From Nephromyces sp. MM_2019 (Eukaryota; Apicomplexa; Aconoidasida; Nephromycida), in contig JADHZB010000786.1 of the NCBI GenBank assembly GCA_015657535.1, positions 1-23,587 of the forward strand: a stretch of 23,587 bases of DNA, given 5' to 3'. The position numbers were made by a program, and so were the translations under genes. Shown piece after piece: positions 8,110 through 18,800 of this stretch; positions within the stretch are counted from its first letter, which is position 1, and each line of letters opens with the position of its first letter. The notes beneath the pieces are model-generated. The model saw nothing but the letters and a program-made list of their open reading frames with translations, was not told the origin of the DNA and searched no databases.

Positions 8110-11100
8110 TCACCTATAAGACGTTTGCTGAGGTTTAATTCACATAGTAGAGCAGCATACAATGAAGGATTAGACTAGGCCACGTACCTGCGAATCGATA
8201 AGCTCTCTCTTAGTAAGCTCTAGTGCGTGCATAATTTTCGCCCTCTTCATCTCCTGAACGATGTTAAGATGGAAAAGTTCGCACACACACACACGGCAAC
8301 GTACATACACTGGGTTTCCTCTACCCATAGGGCATGCAAAGAGAGTATTTTGCACACAAGATCGGGACTAAGCCACATAACATGCGAAAGCTGCCTACCT
8401 TGAAGAAAGTTTCACTCGAAGAACGGCATAGAAAAGGATTTAGCATGCACACACGCAGACAGGAAAGCATATTCACACCTGAAATAGTTATATTTAAAGA
8501 GGCAAACACACAGGCTTTCATGTAGATGAGCAAAAAAGAAGGGCAAACAAAGAGAGTATACAAAAAGAGTACAAATATAGTAAAATAGCATAAAAAACCA
8601 CTCGCAAACACACACACACACACATAAAAAATACACAAATCTACACACAAAAACACATGCACACAAATATAGGCACACATAGACACACACACACACACAC
8701 AACAAAACTTCAATCCGCAAGTACCTCTGGGATTTTGCTATTATAAAAATGCTGTAAAAGCTCAGCAACACGCTGCTGGTGGGCCGAGACAGCCTTGATT
8801 GTCTGAGGGTCATAATCCACTACAAACAAGCACACACACACACACACAGTCATCAAATAAGCTATTCAGCGGGCAAAGTAGTGAAAGTGAGAGAAGTAAG
8901 ATCTCGCAGCGTCATACACAGCAAACAGTGTGTTCAGGCTACACATCACAAGCTTCACCAAAGAAGTGATGCATAGCAGCTCAAAGCAGCAGCAGATGCC
9001 TACGAGGTGGATGTACAGCCGGGAAGGAGAAATATTTCTGAAATCATTACGCCTTACAGGCAAGCTGTAGAGGATAAGTAAAAACGCCCAAAAAAGCATA
9101 CACACAAGCCAGCAAGCTTGAGTCCTTCAGTAGCAGCAAAATATTTGTAGCATATAAAAGAAGAAAAAATTGTTCAAAGACTATAGAGTGTCTGAATAAG
9201 TGTCTATCACAGTGTACGTACACCCCCCTTGATCTATAAGTTAAACTTACAAGCAGCATATTGGGCTACTTTATCGCTTTGACAAAGTTTAGTGTTGAAG
9301 ATGAACATTCTCCTTCCCGTCTCACACATTTGAGGATGGAACTCTATCTGTAGAAAAGGTGGAGTTCATGAGAGAGAAGAAATTTTGAAGATGAAGAGGA
9401 AGAAAACTACGGAAAGCTCTCAAAATGTAGGCGAAGAGGGGAAAAAGCAGTGGAAAAAACTTGAAATGAACTTGAAGATGGAAGAAAGTAGCGGAAGAAA
9501 CTTGAGATTACGAAGAAAACAAGCAGCGATACAAAAATGGGTGGCATGGGAGAAAGGATAAACACCGGAGAGTAGCAGCACACAGAAGCGCGTCAAAACA
9601 TAAAAGAGTGCGCACACACAGGAAAATTCGAAACTCATAGTGCCAACACAATCAGAGAGCCAGCACACAAAAGAATTCCAATACATATGAAAGCACTGAA
9701 GAGAAGCTTAGCATACATAGATACACACACGCTTCTTCCTTCAGATAATCCTCATAAGCAAGAAATGCACACACATCCTTGACTAAACTTCCTCCAAACG
9801 CCACCTCCCTCAAAGCTTCTAGCCTTTGCAATAGTTTTTCCTGAAGTGATGGATCGCATCTCAGCCCTACGAGCTTCTATAGTAGCTTCCCATAATGTGT
9901 GTTCCATGCCTGAGGGTGTGTGTTCCTTCCCTCCAGCCTCAGCTGAAGAGTAAACCTTCTCTGAAGGTGTGTGTGTATGCTTCACAGCATCACCTTTTGC
10001 TCCTGTAGCTTTCACTATTTCATGGCTGCCAGCCATGTAAAGCTTACTGCGCGTGAGATCGAGAGTTGGGAATTTTGATGGCTTTGGTTTCTGGAGATAG
10101 GAGGGGGAGAGAAGGGGAGTGTGTGGGGTTGTTAGGGGGGTGGGGATATCCGTATGGTGGTGTGGGGGTGTGGGGGTGTGGAGGTGTGGGGATTTAGAAC
10201 TGCGGTGGTGTGGAGGTTTATGGGGTGAAGAGGGTGGGGAGTTGTTGAGGTTTGTAGGGGAGGGAAGTGGGAGATGTGCGGGGGTTTGGGCAAAAACCAT
10301 ACAAACTTCTGTTACACACACACAGCTACGCAACACACACACGGAACGCACCATTCTAAAGATGAAGATTAAAAATGAATCATCATGTAGTAGGAACAAA
10401 TCGCGAAAAGCAAGCAAGCAAACACCTACAACCAATACCATAAACAGAAGCGCTTGAAGTATGCATACACCAGGAAACTACAGCAGAATGATGGACGTGT
10501 ACATACACTTCACCACTGACTGACAGAAAAAGCAAGAGGCATACCATGAGATCTTCAAGCTCCAGGTCTTCAAACAATTTTCCTAATGACGATGCTGTAA
10601 CAAATGTTGAGAGTAGAGTGGAATAGACACACATATATTCAGAAAAAAGACAAACCCACACACGTACACGTAGGAAAAGACACACACCCACACAAACACA
10701 AGCACACGCATAAAAAGACACACACACACACACACACACATACATACATACACTCACACAAACACACCCACACACTCACACACTCATATACTCACACACA
10801 TACGCATTACCCTTTGAAGACGCATCATCAGCAGCATTTTTGAATGAATGAGGCTTCCCTAGCACTTTAGCTGAGTTTCTATTGAAGCGATGAATCAGCG
10901 TGTCAAAGCGTTTCGCCACTTTAACTGGTGGCTCTATCATATCGCCTGCAAATGAGTTCAACCCATCAGCCGTCCCAAAGCCTGAATAACAGTTTAAAGA
11001 TACGCACACACACTATAATATAGTAGCAGATTACTGTATGTGTTTTTTTGCCAAGCACTGAAACTACTTATTGGTGTATGTACACTCAAATAATACGAAT

Positions 11101-11323
11101 TGGGCATGGCTAATGCAAACCCAAGGTAAAAAAAGCAGCGCAATGCAATCATAGGCACACACACAGATCAGGGCAGAGGCTGATATACGGATGCAAGCAT
11201 TATCCAGGGCTATAGAAAGAAACTAAACGAGAAGGCAAGCAGAGACAGAGATATTGATAGGTGGCCATACAAGCAAGGAAGACACACGAGTAATCTCTAT
11301 GATTTCATGAGTGAAAGCGAGTA

Positions 11324-11395
<72 letters not shown>

Positions 11396-14139
11396 GAATA
11401 AACTCACACATTTACACATGAAGAGAATGACTGTAAATTCACATAAAGAGTGAATGAAGACACACACACACCTGCTGTATATAGCTTATATTCTACAAGC
11501 ATACATGATATTACTAACCTTTGAATCGGAGACTTTCGGAGCTTAGAAGATCGAACTGAGCCTCATTAGTAGCCTCTAGAGATTTGAACATGCTTCTCTG
11601 TAGAACATCAGTGATAGCACACTAGACTGTTTCATTCATGCGCAACCCATAAACAAGATAACAAGACAATCAAATGTACAACACACACACAACACACAAA
11701 ACACACAAAGAGCTATAGATTTACTGTTACTTTCAGCCGTCTAACCCTCCGTAAACACTCAAAAGCCTCCATAACCTAGTCGTACAGATCAGCACATAGC
11801 CATGAACACAGCCATGCAATCCCCCCCCCAACCCCCCCCACCGAATCAGCCATCTGACAACCACCCAGCTTAAAGCCTGCGATATCTTCAATGCATATCT
11901 TCGGATCAACCGGTTTTCCCACAAACTCATAGAAGTATCGACTCTGAAAGAACTTCTCCCAAAACCTCTCCTCCGTCATCTTCCCGCTTCCTACTATAGC
12001 AGCTCGTAGATATCTGACGTTTTCATCTTCTTTCAGAATCGCCTGCATCATATCGCTGCTACCATGCATGATGGTTACTCCTTGGGTTACTTCAAAGGCT
12101 GGAAGAAATGCTAAGAAACCATCAAGAGCCGTTCTTCCTGTGTGTGTGTGGTGGGGGCAGGAGAGATTGATATGAGGAGTGTGTGTGATAGAGAGGGATG
12201 GAGACGCTGTTGTTGTGTGTGTGTGTGTGTGTAATGGAGATGTTTTGAGACACTGGGAGTGTATTCGTGACGGAGAAGCATCTTCATCCTGCATTTGTGC
12301 GTGATGGAGAAGCATGTTAAGCCTGTGTGTGTACGTGCAGTATATTATAGGTAAACATAAAACGACCGCGTGCATGATAGGGAAACACCCAAACACTGTG
12401 TGTGTGTGTGCGCATGACCCAAAAACACCCAAACACTGTGTGTGTGTGTGCGCATGACCCAAAAACACCCAAACACTGTATGTGTGTGTGCGCATGACCC
12501 AAAAACACCCAAACAGTGTGTGTGTGCGTATAGCCAACAAAAAAAATTGCTCAAAATGAGCTTTTTCAGGGTTTTCAACTTCAAAGCAAAGAGAAGAGGA
12601 AGAAACATAGAAATTTCAAGTTTTTGTTTCTTCCTCCTCTTCATCATCGCAAATTCCGCTGTTTTTCTACTTCAAGAAAAAAATGTAAACGAAAGTTAAG
12701 CGAAGTGAAATCAAGTTTTATGTTCAACAAACATGAAGATTAAGTAGAATCACTACTCAACTAAAGCATATAGTGGGAGTTTCCCTATTCTATTGAAAAT
12801 ATCCTCTGCTTCAAGTTCAATGGGAAATTCTACACACACGATAGTTCATCATAATCACCAAAAATTGCAGTAGTTTGAGATATCTTCTGATGATACTCAC
12901 ACACACCCAGAAGAGAAAGTGAGGCAAAGAGATGCTAGATTATCCATGAAAAACCTCCTTAGGAAGGGGGTAAATTGAAAAATATAAAAAAAGAAAAAAC
13001 ACTCAATAAAATCTCTATGAAATCCTCACCCCAAATACCTCCTCTACATCCATTCCTAACCCGCTCTCCATTCATTCCCCCCTTCACAACCCCCTCACAC
13101 CCCCTCACACCCCTTCACACCCCCTTCACACCCCCTTCACCCTCCACCAACCAACTGGCTTATCAGAGGCTTCAATGAACTCCGTCTCGTGGAGCTTCCA
13201 AAAGTCTTCCACTGATATAACCCCCCCCCCTAAGCGATTCTCATCAGCATTCACATCTCCAACCAAATAGCTATATAGAGCCCCCAAACTCTGATTGCTG
13301 GCTAAAATCTGCTTCCTCTTCTTCATAGTTACCACTGCAGCATCAGCAGCTTCATTCCTCTCTTCTTCCACAACACCCCCCATCTTCACGCTTCCACCAC
13401 CCCCCTCCTCCCCCAACCTAAGCTTCTTCTTAGCTCGGGTTTCCCCTCCCCCTTCTTCACAAACACCCCCGAGCATATCACCACCCTCATTCCTCCTAGC
13501 CAATGCCGTAGCAGAGGAAAGCACCTCCCGAGGCTTGGGAAAAGCGGAGGAAGAAGAGGAGTAAAAAGCGAGTTTTTCATCGCTCACTGAGCTCTCCTCC
13601 CCTTCACCCCCCCCCCCNTTCTCATCAGACAGAGCTTCACCCCCCTTTTCCACCAAACTACTGCTTCCCCCCAGAAAGGGCTGAGAGCTACCCCCCAAGT
13701 TTATAAGCTTAAAAAGCTGCTCAAGTGTTGCACTAGTCTCATAGTATGAAGCAGGGAGGAGCGGTAGCTTAGCACTTGCTGTTGATAGCCTTTGAAGATT
13801 GCCACAGAAGCTCTCCATCGCCGATCTGTTACGTTTAAAGTCCAAAACCATCAGAGAAATCTGCTCTTCTCCGGTCGTTGAAGATGAGGAGGAGGGCTGT
13901 GTGTGTGTAGAGAAGCTTAGACGCACACGAGGGTTTTTATTCGACTTCTCGCTCTTCCTCCAGTCTTTCACCCAGAAGTGTGCGAAAGAGGAAGCCCCAT
14001 AGTCGGAATCTCCACATCCCTCTTCAAAGCGAAGAGCTTCGTTTCGTATCCAAAAGAATCTTCTAGCCGTGAGGAATGCTTGGCCTTCAACATTGCTCAA
14101 GCCCAATACTTCGGTGTAGACAGAGAGGAGGGTTTCCAT
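8110..14139 (-). CDS. TFB1: TFIIH core subunit p62/Tfb1 homologue
   Basis: Tfb1/p62 is a scaffold subunit of TFIIH, acting in RNA polymerase II initiation and nucleotide excision repair. Exons, 5' to 3': 14139-13152, 12137-11842, 11597-11519, 10981-10811, 10594-10545, one starting 10090 (end unclear), about 9876-9726, 9347-9251, 8819-8725, 8253-8188, and perhaps 8127-8110 ending TGA. Internal phases match for the first six. Residues 1-160 fit the N-terminal PH domain (METLLSVYTEVLGL; FLTARRFFWI). A first BSD motif is VISVEDFW (307-314). The second BSD is MTEERFWEKFFQSRYF (383-398), close to the family signature. RFNRNSAKVL (486-495) matches the conserved segment after the BSD domains, and VAELLQHFY matches the C-terminal helical region. 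Total about 690 aa, longer than human p62 because of a Glu/Gly/Ser-rich linker (about 190-285). Start chosen where the PH homology begins; the in-frame upstream extension is low complexity. Confidence 0.88.
8258..8724 (-). other. Tfb1 intron with possible microexon
   Basis: On the minus strand, GAAACTTTCTTCAAG at 8411-8397 reads ETFFK and is followed by a GTAGGC donor. In the family, about 12-13 residues separate the HFW/HFY motif from the following K-M-K helix, and inserting ETFFK would restore that spacing. The only nearby acceptor (TTCGAG) leaves a 16-nt exon that breaks phase, so it is not included in the gene call. Confidence 0.3.
9212..9223. promoter_or_regulatory. Palindrome GTGTACGTACAC in a Tfb1 intron
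   Basis: Perfect 12-bp palindrome within the intron between the exons at 9347-9251 and 8819-8725. Confidence 0.5.
10100..10290 (-). other. Long C-rich 3' end of a Tfb1 intron
   Basis: On the sense (minus) strand about 190 nt before the acceptor at 10091 is almost only C, A and T (CCACACC, CCCCACCCCCC). This is far longer than a usual polypyrimidine tract. Plus-strand open frames over it are artefacts of the G-rich complement. Confidence 0.6.
11325..11390 (-). repeat. (CA)33 microsatellite in a Tfb1 intron
   Basis: Uninterrupted (AC)33 on the plus strand, (GT)33 on the sense strand of Tfb1, in the intron between exons 3 and 4. Confidence 0.97.
12381..12530 (-). repeat. 40-bp tandem repeat, 3.75 copies, in Tfb1 intron 1
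   Basis: Units at 12381-12420, 12421-12460, 12461-12500 and 12501-12530 are almost identical. Each holds AACACCCAAACACTGTG, a TG tract and CGCATGACCC. High identity implies recent duplication. Confidence 0.95.
12593..12642. other. Purine/pyrimidine hairpin in Tfb1 intron 1
   Basis: GAAGAGGAAGAAAC (12593-12606) pairs with GTTTCTTCCTCCTCTTC (12626-12642) apart from a 3-nt bulge, with a 19-nt loop. It sits in an A/T-rich island (12540-12700) of the first intron. Function unknown. Confidence 0.55.
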
Positions 14140-14990
14140 TGGGGGGTGGTGGTACGGAGAGGTGGTGATGTGGGGATGTGGAGATGTGGGGGGGTAAAGA
14201 TGTGAGGGGGCTAAGATACGGAGGAGTCGAGCTGTCAACAGGGAGTGGAGATGTAAGGGGATAGAGAAGCGAATGATTGAAGATGTGAGAGGGGGGTGAA
14301 GATACAAAGGGTTGGGGGAGTTGTGTGTGTGAGTGAAGATACGAGGTAGTGGCTGAAGATATGATGGGGGGGTGAAGATACGAAGGGGTGAAGATATCCT
14401 GAAGACTCTGCATTACGAGAGGATTCATTCATTCAAAGTACATTTTGAAGAAACCAGAGATTCCTTCTTTTCAAAGGAATTTATAGTGGAAGAAGAAGGA
14501 AAAACATTCAATTAGGATGAGGATGAGCTGTTGAGGTGGTGTAAAGGAGAGGTCTGCATGTCCGGGGGGAGGGGGGGGTGAAGGTGGAAATTGAGCTATT
14601 TGAAGAAGTGAGACCAGGAGAGGAAAAGTGGGGGGAGCCGGAATTGTACAGGGGGAAAAGTGAATGGGGACGGAGTTGAAGGGAGGTGGGAATTGAGAGG
14701 GGGGTAAAACCAAAGTGGGGGGAAACTGAAGTTGGATCGCTACAGTTAAATGAGGAAAATTCAGATCAAAGATAGGTAGATTGCAGCGGATGAAAGGGGG
14801 GGAGACAAAGTCATGGTGGGGGGGTAATGAGGAGATGCTTGATAAGGGGGGGATGCACTGGTGTGTGTGCGTATTTGAAGATAGTAGAGAAGGTGGTACT
14901 GCAATCAGAATCGTTGAGAATGCATGAGAGGGGGTAAATTGAAGGCTGTGGAGGGGGGAATGAAACAAGACCTTCTACAGACAGGAAGGA
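14140..14990 (-). promoter_or_regulatory. Pyrimidine-rich 5' region of Tfb1
   Basis: Upstream of the Tfb1 start the sense strand is strongly pyrimidine-rich for about 800 bp, with many CCCCC and CTTCA words. Open frames across it (e.g. 14968-14471 on the minus strand) read as Pro/Ser/Thr/His low complexity and are not called. It probably holds the 5' UTR and promoter; no discrete element is visible. Confidence 0.45.
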
Positions 14991-15011
14991 GGTAATACTT
15001 GAGATTTCGAT

Positions 15012-15150
15012 TTGGTGAGCTGGCTTGGGGATGTATGTGTGTGTACGTGTTAGTGTGCGTGTTAGTGTGTGTTAGTGTGTGTTGGTGTGTGTTGGTGTGT
15101 GTTAGTGTCTATGTGTGTGCGTGTGTGTATGAGCGTGTGTATGTGATTCT
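15012..15150 (+). repeat. TG-rich repeat GTGTGTTAGT
   Basis: Imperfect runs of GTGTGTTAGT/GTGTGTTGGT with a period near 10-12 bp in the spacer between Tfb1 and the Cys-rich candidate. No gene seen. Confidence 0.7.
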
Positions 15151-15523
15151 ACGGGTTGGAGTGTTGGCGAGGATTACCGTGACTTCCTGCTTGATACTAA
15201 CACTCCCTATAAAACTGGATGAAGTTCATAGATGTTTACCTAGAGCTAACGACGGTTTGACACAAAGAGCACTACTCCCGCTTAAGATTAGTTGACACAC
15301 ACACACAAGTAAAGATATATCTATGAAATCAGATACACACAAAGCTGACGTCTTAAACTGGTGTGTATACACATACACTCTAGTAAAAAAGCACACACCC
15401 ACACACACACCGCTTTTTGCGAGGTTCCTTGGTCACACACACTCTAATAGAATCATACACTATAGTACCAACTTCCACACGCACAAGTCTCTTAGGTGCT
15501 TTTCATACCCACACACACACAAC
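15151..15523 (-). other. Spacer or intron of the Cys-rich candidate
   Basis: Reads TG-rich on the minus strand around 15290-15530, as expected for an intron of a minus-strand gene. A short stretch near 15285-15230 (SGSSALCVKPSLAL) with a GTAAAC donor may be a second exon, but the join is unproven. Confidence 0.35.
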
Positions 15524-15708
15524 TTTCTACGCTGATCCTCACACTGCGCACAATCCCCAATCCCAAGCTGACACACACTGTTACATGCACACTGCTGCAC
15601 CCCAAACCCCCTGAGCATCACCCCCAGCTGTGCGCAGCCAGTGCCTCGCATACTGGTTAGCTCAGCCCTTCGCACACACCGGGAATAACCCACTGCCAGA
15701 CTGCCCAT
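15524..15708 (-). CDS. Candidate first exon, Cys-rich protein
   Basis: An ATG at 15708 opens 61 codons (MGSLAVGYSRCVRRAE...) to a GTTGTG donor at 15523 in phase 2; without splicing the frame continues to TAG at 15460. The segment CACNSVC followed by CAQC gives closely spaced cysteines that could bind metal, but the number and spacing do not match a family I can name. It starts 177 bp from thioredoxin in the opposite direction. Moderate to weak support. Confidence 0.35.
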
Positions 15709-15885
15709 CGTGCTACTCGCACTGTCAGCTTCCCTCCCCTTCCTTCACCTTCACACAAAACATAAAATTACGTCGATTTTTGCTTTGAAATTTCCAATTT
15801 TTTCGGCTTTCTTTTATTTTTTCCATAAATTTTTGCTTTTTTTCGTTTCATTTTATGTTCTTTTGAAGTTTCTCTGCTTGCCAGT
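15709..15885. promoter_or_regulatory. Shared T-rich promoter region
   Basis: The stretch between the two divergent start codons has a C/T-rich part next to the minus-strand candidate and a T-rich part (TTTTTTCGG, TTTTATTTTTTCC) next to thioredoxin. No TATA box is obvious. Confidence 0.4.
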
Positions 15886-18800
15886 ATGACAGTCACTGAA
15901 ATTACAAGTATTGAAGGTATGTGAAGGGGTGGTGGTGTGGGAGGTGTGGGGTTGTGTTGTATGGGATGTGGGGGGTGTGGGGGTGTTTATGCGTTTGTGT
16001 ATGGGTATTGGTGTGTGTAGGTGGGTATGTATGTGGGCGTGCGGGGTCGTGGATATGTGTGTTCCCTTGTGTGCGTGTGGGGTTGTGGATATGTGTGTTC
16101 CCTTGTGTGCGTGTGGGGTTGTGGGTATGTTCTTATGTGTGTTTGTATGTGTTTTCTCGCGTTTACTTGTGGGTATGTCTTTATGTGGGTATGCGTGTGT
16201 GCTTGTGTATGGTTGAGTTTATACCGCTGTGTGTGCTTGTGTGTGCGTTCTGTTCTGCAGGTGTGTGTGTAAAGAGATGCACACACACATTCGCTTAAGT
16301 AGTGTATTAGCGGAGGGTAAGTAAAGACTTTATGCTTGCTGGGTGTGAGATTAAGTTATCAAAGGCTGAAGAGCAGAAGAAGTAGGTGATGCTTGATGAG
16401 GAAGTTGGTGTACGTCGACTCAGCGGATTTTCCGCACACCCACATAAACATACACTAAGTTCATGGCACACACACTTTGCATACGCTCTTGCTGCCATAC
16501 GATGAAGCCATTGATGCTTTGCACAGCACTTTCGTCTATTTAACACAGAATGAGCTGGTTTGCTGCTTCATCACAAGTAATTGAGGGAAGGCACGAACTC
16601 TCAAGGTTGATGTACATCACATCTGCACACACGGAGTTTTTTTTATGCTATCCGACCACACAAAGCATGCAGTTTCTTAATGAAACACACACACGAAGCT
16701 TTCTAGTAGATGTAACTTGTGGGGCAATGTGTTTTAGCAGATAATCTGCTTCCTGATAATGTGAAGTTTGATGAATCAGCAAGCTTTTACGCAGACAATT
16801 TTTGCCTAAAAAGAGGGTTTCTTTGTAGTTGCGAGGTAGAATGATGTGCGGGTATGCGCGCAAACACATACACACACAATAATGCAGACACACTATGTGT
16901 GTCTTCACAGTAGTTTGTGTGCTATCGCCAACTTGATCAAGATATTGTTTTACGAGCTCTAAACTGTGGCTTTGTGCTTCACACACATGCCCAAGCAAGC
17001 GAGCTTATTACATTCGGTTATATCCTGGGATGTGTGTGCGTCTCTGGAGTTACTTCATATTGTCTATGTAGCACCCACCTTACTTGATGTGGTGTGTGAC
17101 GCCATACTGACCGGATCGTGTGTGTGTACCGTCTGGTTTGAATTCAAGCTTCCCCCGTCTTACTACCTGCAGCACAATGAAATAACTCCCCCCCGCTATA
17201 ATCTCCTAGTGTGTGTGCGTGTGTTTGTGTAGCATTTGCGGCTGCCAAGGATTCTGCAGATGTGGTAGTCGTTGATTTCTATGCCAATTGGTGTGGTAAG
17301 TCCTGCATCCTCGTCTTTAGCTCTGCATTGTGTATTTTTTAAATGATTATAGCTTGTAGTGTGTTAAATTGAGTGTGTGTGTGTGTGAAGGAAAACACTC
17401 TAGTGAAGCTCATCTTCACTAGGTGTGTGTGTACTGGATCAAAAGTAGATAGTACTTTATATCTCACTGATAGGCCTCTGGATGTTGAAGTTCTGTGTGT
17501 TGTAGAAGTGTGTGTTTGCATTTGTTTTTTCATGCAGTGGAGAAGAGGAAGTGTGTATGTATATGCTGTGTGTGTGCTGTATGTCTTTATGTACATATCT
17601 TTACGTGTGTATCTTTATGTGTGTGTCTTTATTTGTGTGCTGTCCATGTGTGTCTCTGTAATGTGTGCTGTCTGTGTGTGTTCTGTCTATGTGTGCGTAT
17701 TGCTTCCCTTTGCTCAGGCCCTTGCCGGATGATGGCGCCTGTTCTGGAGGAGTACAGCAACTTAGCTGAGTTGAAGGGTGTTAAATTCTTCAAGCGTAAG
17801 TTTACCTTGTGTGTGTGTCGATTATGATGGGGAGTTAAGGGGTATGTATGTGGGTCATGATGAGGAATCAGTATGTGTGTGTTTTTCTTTGCAGATTTAG
17901 CATGCGTGTTTATTTGCTTGTGTTCATTCGTGTGTGCGCGATTTTTCTGCATTCAAACCTATTGGATGCGTGTGTGCTAGTCGATATGGCAGTCCTTTGC
18001 GTTTATACGAATTGGGTGTATGTACGCCTAAACTGGACGTGTTTATCACCTTGATAGAGTGCTAAAGTGTAGCTTAAATGTACGTACAGTGGAAGAATTT
18101 AGTATGTGGAGGAGGGGGATGGATTTGTTGTGTGGGTGAAGAAGCGAGATAGATTTGCTATATGTGGCTGCGAATGATGGATTTGCTATGGATGATTCTG
18201 GTGGAGTATGGATTTGCTGTGTGTGTATCTGGTGGGGGATTGATGTGTGTGTGTGTGTATGCATGTGTCTGGGATAGGTTGAAATTTGTGTGTTTATCAC
18301 CATAACTGAATCTCGCATCTCCAGCCCCAAGTGTTTGCGCTTTTGCGATGTGTGTTCAGTCAATATCGATGAGCTCCGTGAAATGTGAGTAGCTCCCCTG
18401 ACGAGAAGTCAGAGTAAAGGTTATTGTGTGTGTGTGTGGGTGTGTGTGCAGTTGAGTATTAACTTGTTGCTCTATTTTCCTGTTCGCTGAAGCAATTGTA
18501 GTTTTAGCCTTGCTTCACTATGTGTGTGTGGTGATTCTTTCATAGGTTTAGCCTTGATTAGGGCTTGCCTTGGTGTTGACTCTTTTTACTGTGTTCGTTT
18601 TTAGTATGTGTGTTCGCGTGCTGTGTGTGTTAGTGTGCTATGTGTGTGTTCGCGTGCTATGTGTGTGTTCGCGTGCTATGTGTGTGTTCGCGTGCTATGT
18701 GTGTGTTCGCGTGCTATCTGTGTGTTCGCGTGCTATCTGTGTGTTCGCGTGCTATCTGTGTGTTCGCGTGCTTTGTGTGCTATGCATTTGCTGTGTGCAT

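Noticed and set aside
8412..8813. Minus-strand 133-codon frame
   Set aside because: Mostly Tfb1 intron (CVCVCVYVCLYLC); the part over 8725-8819 is in a different frame from the true exon.
10119..10457. Plus-strand frame VGVWRCGDLELRWCGG
   Set aside because: Complement of a C-rich Tfb1 intron end; low complexity.
13295..13580. Plus- and minus-strand frames over Tfb1 exon 1
   Set aside because: Out-of-frame shadows of a coding exon with strong Tfb1 homology in another frame.
14087..14968. Minus-strand Pro/Ser/His-rich frames upstream of Tfb1
   Set aside because: Pyrimidine-rich low complexity, including an in-frame extension of Tfb1; the PH homology begins at 14139.
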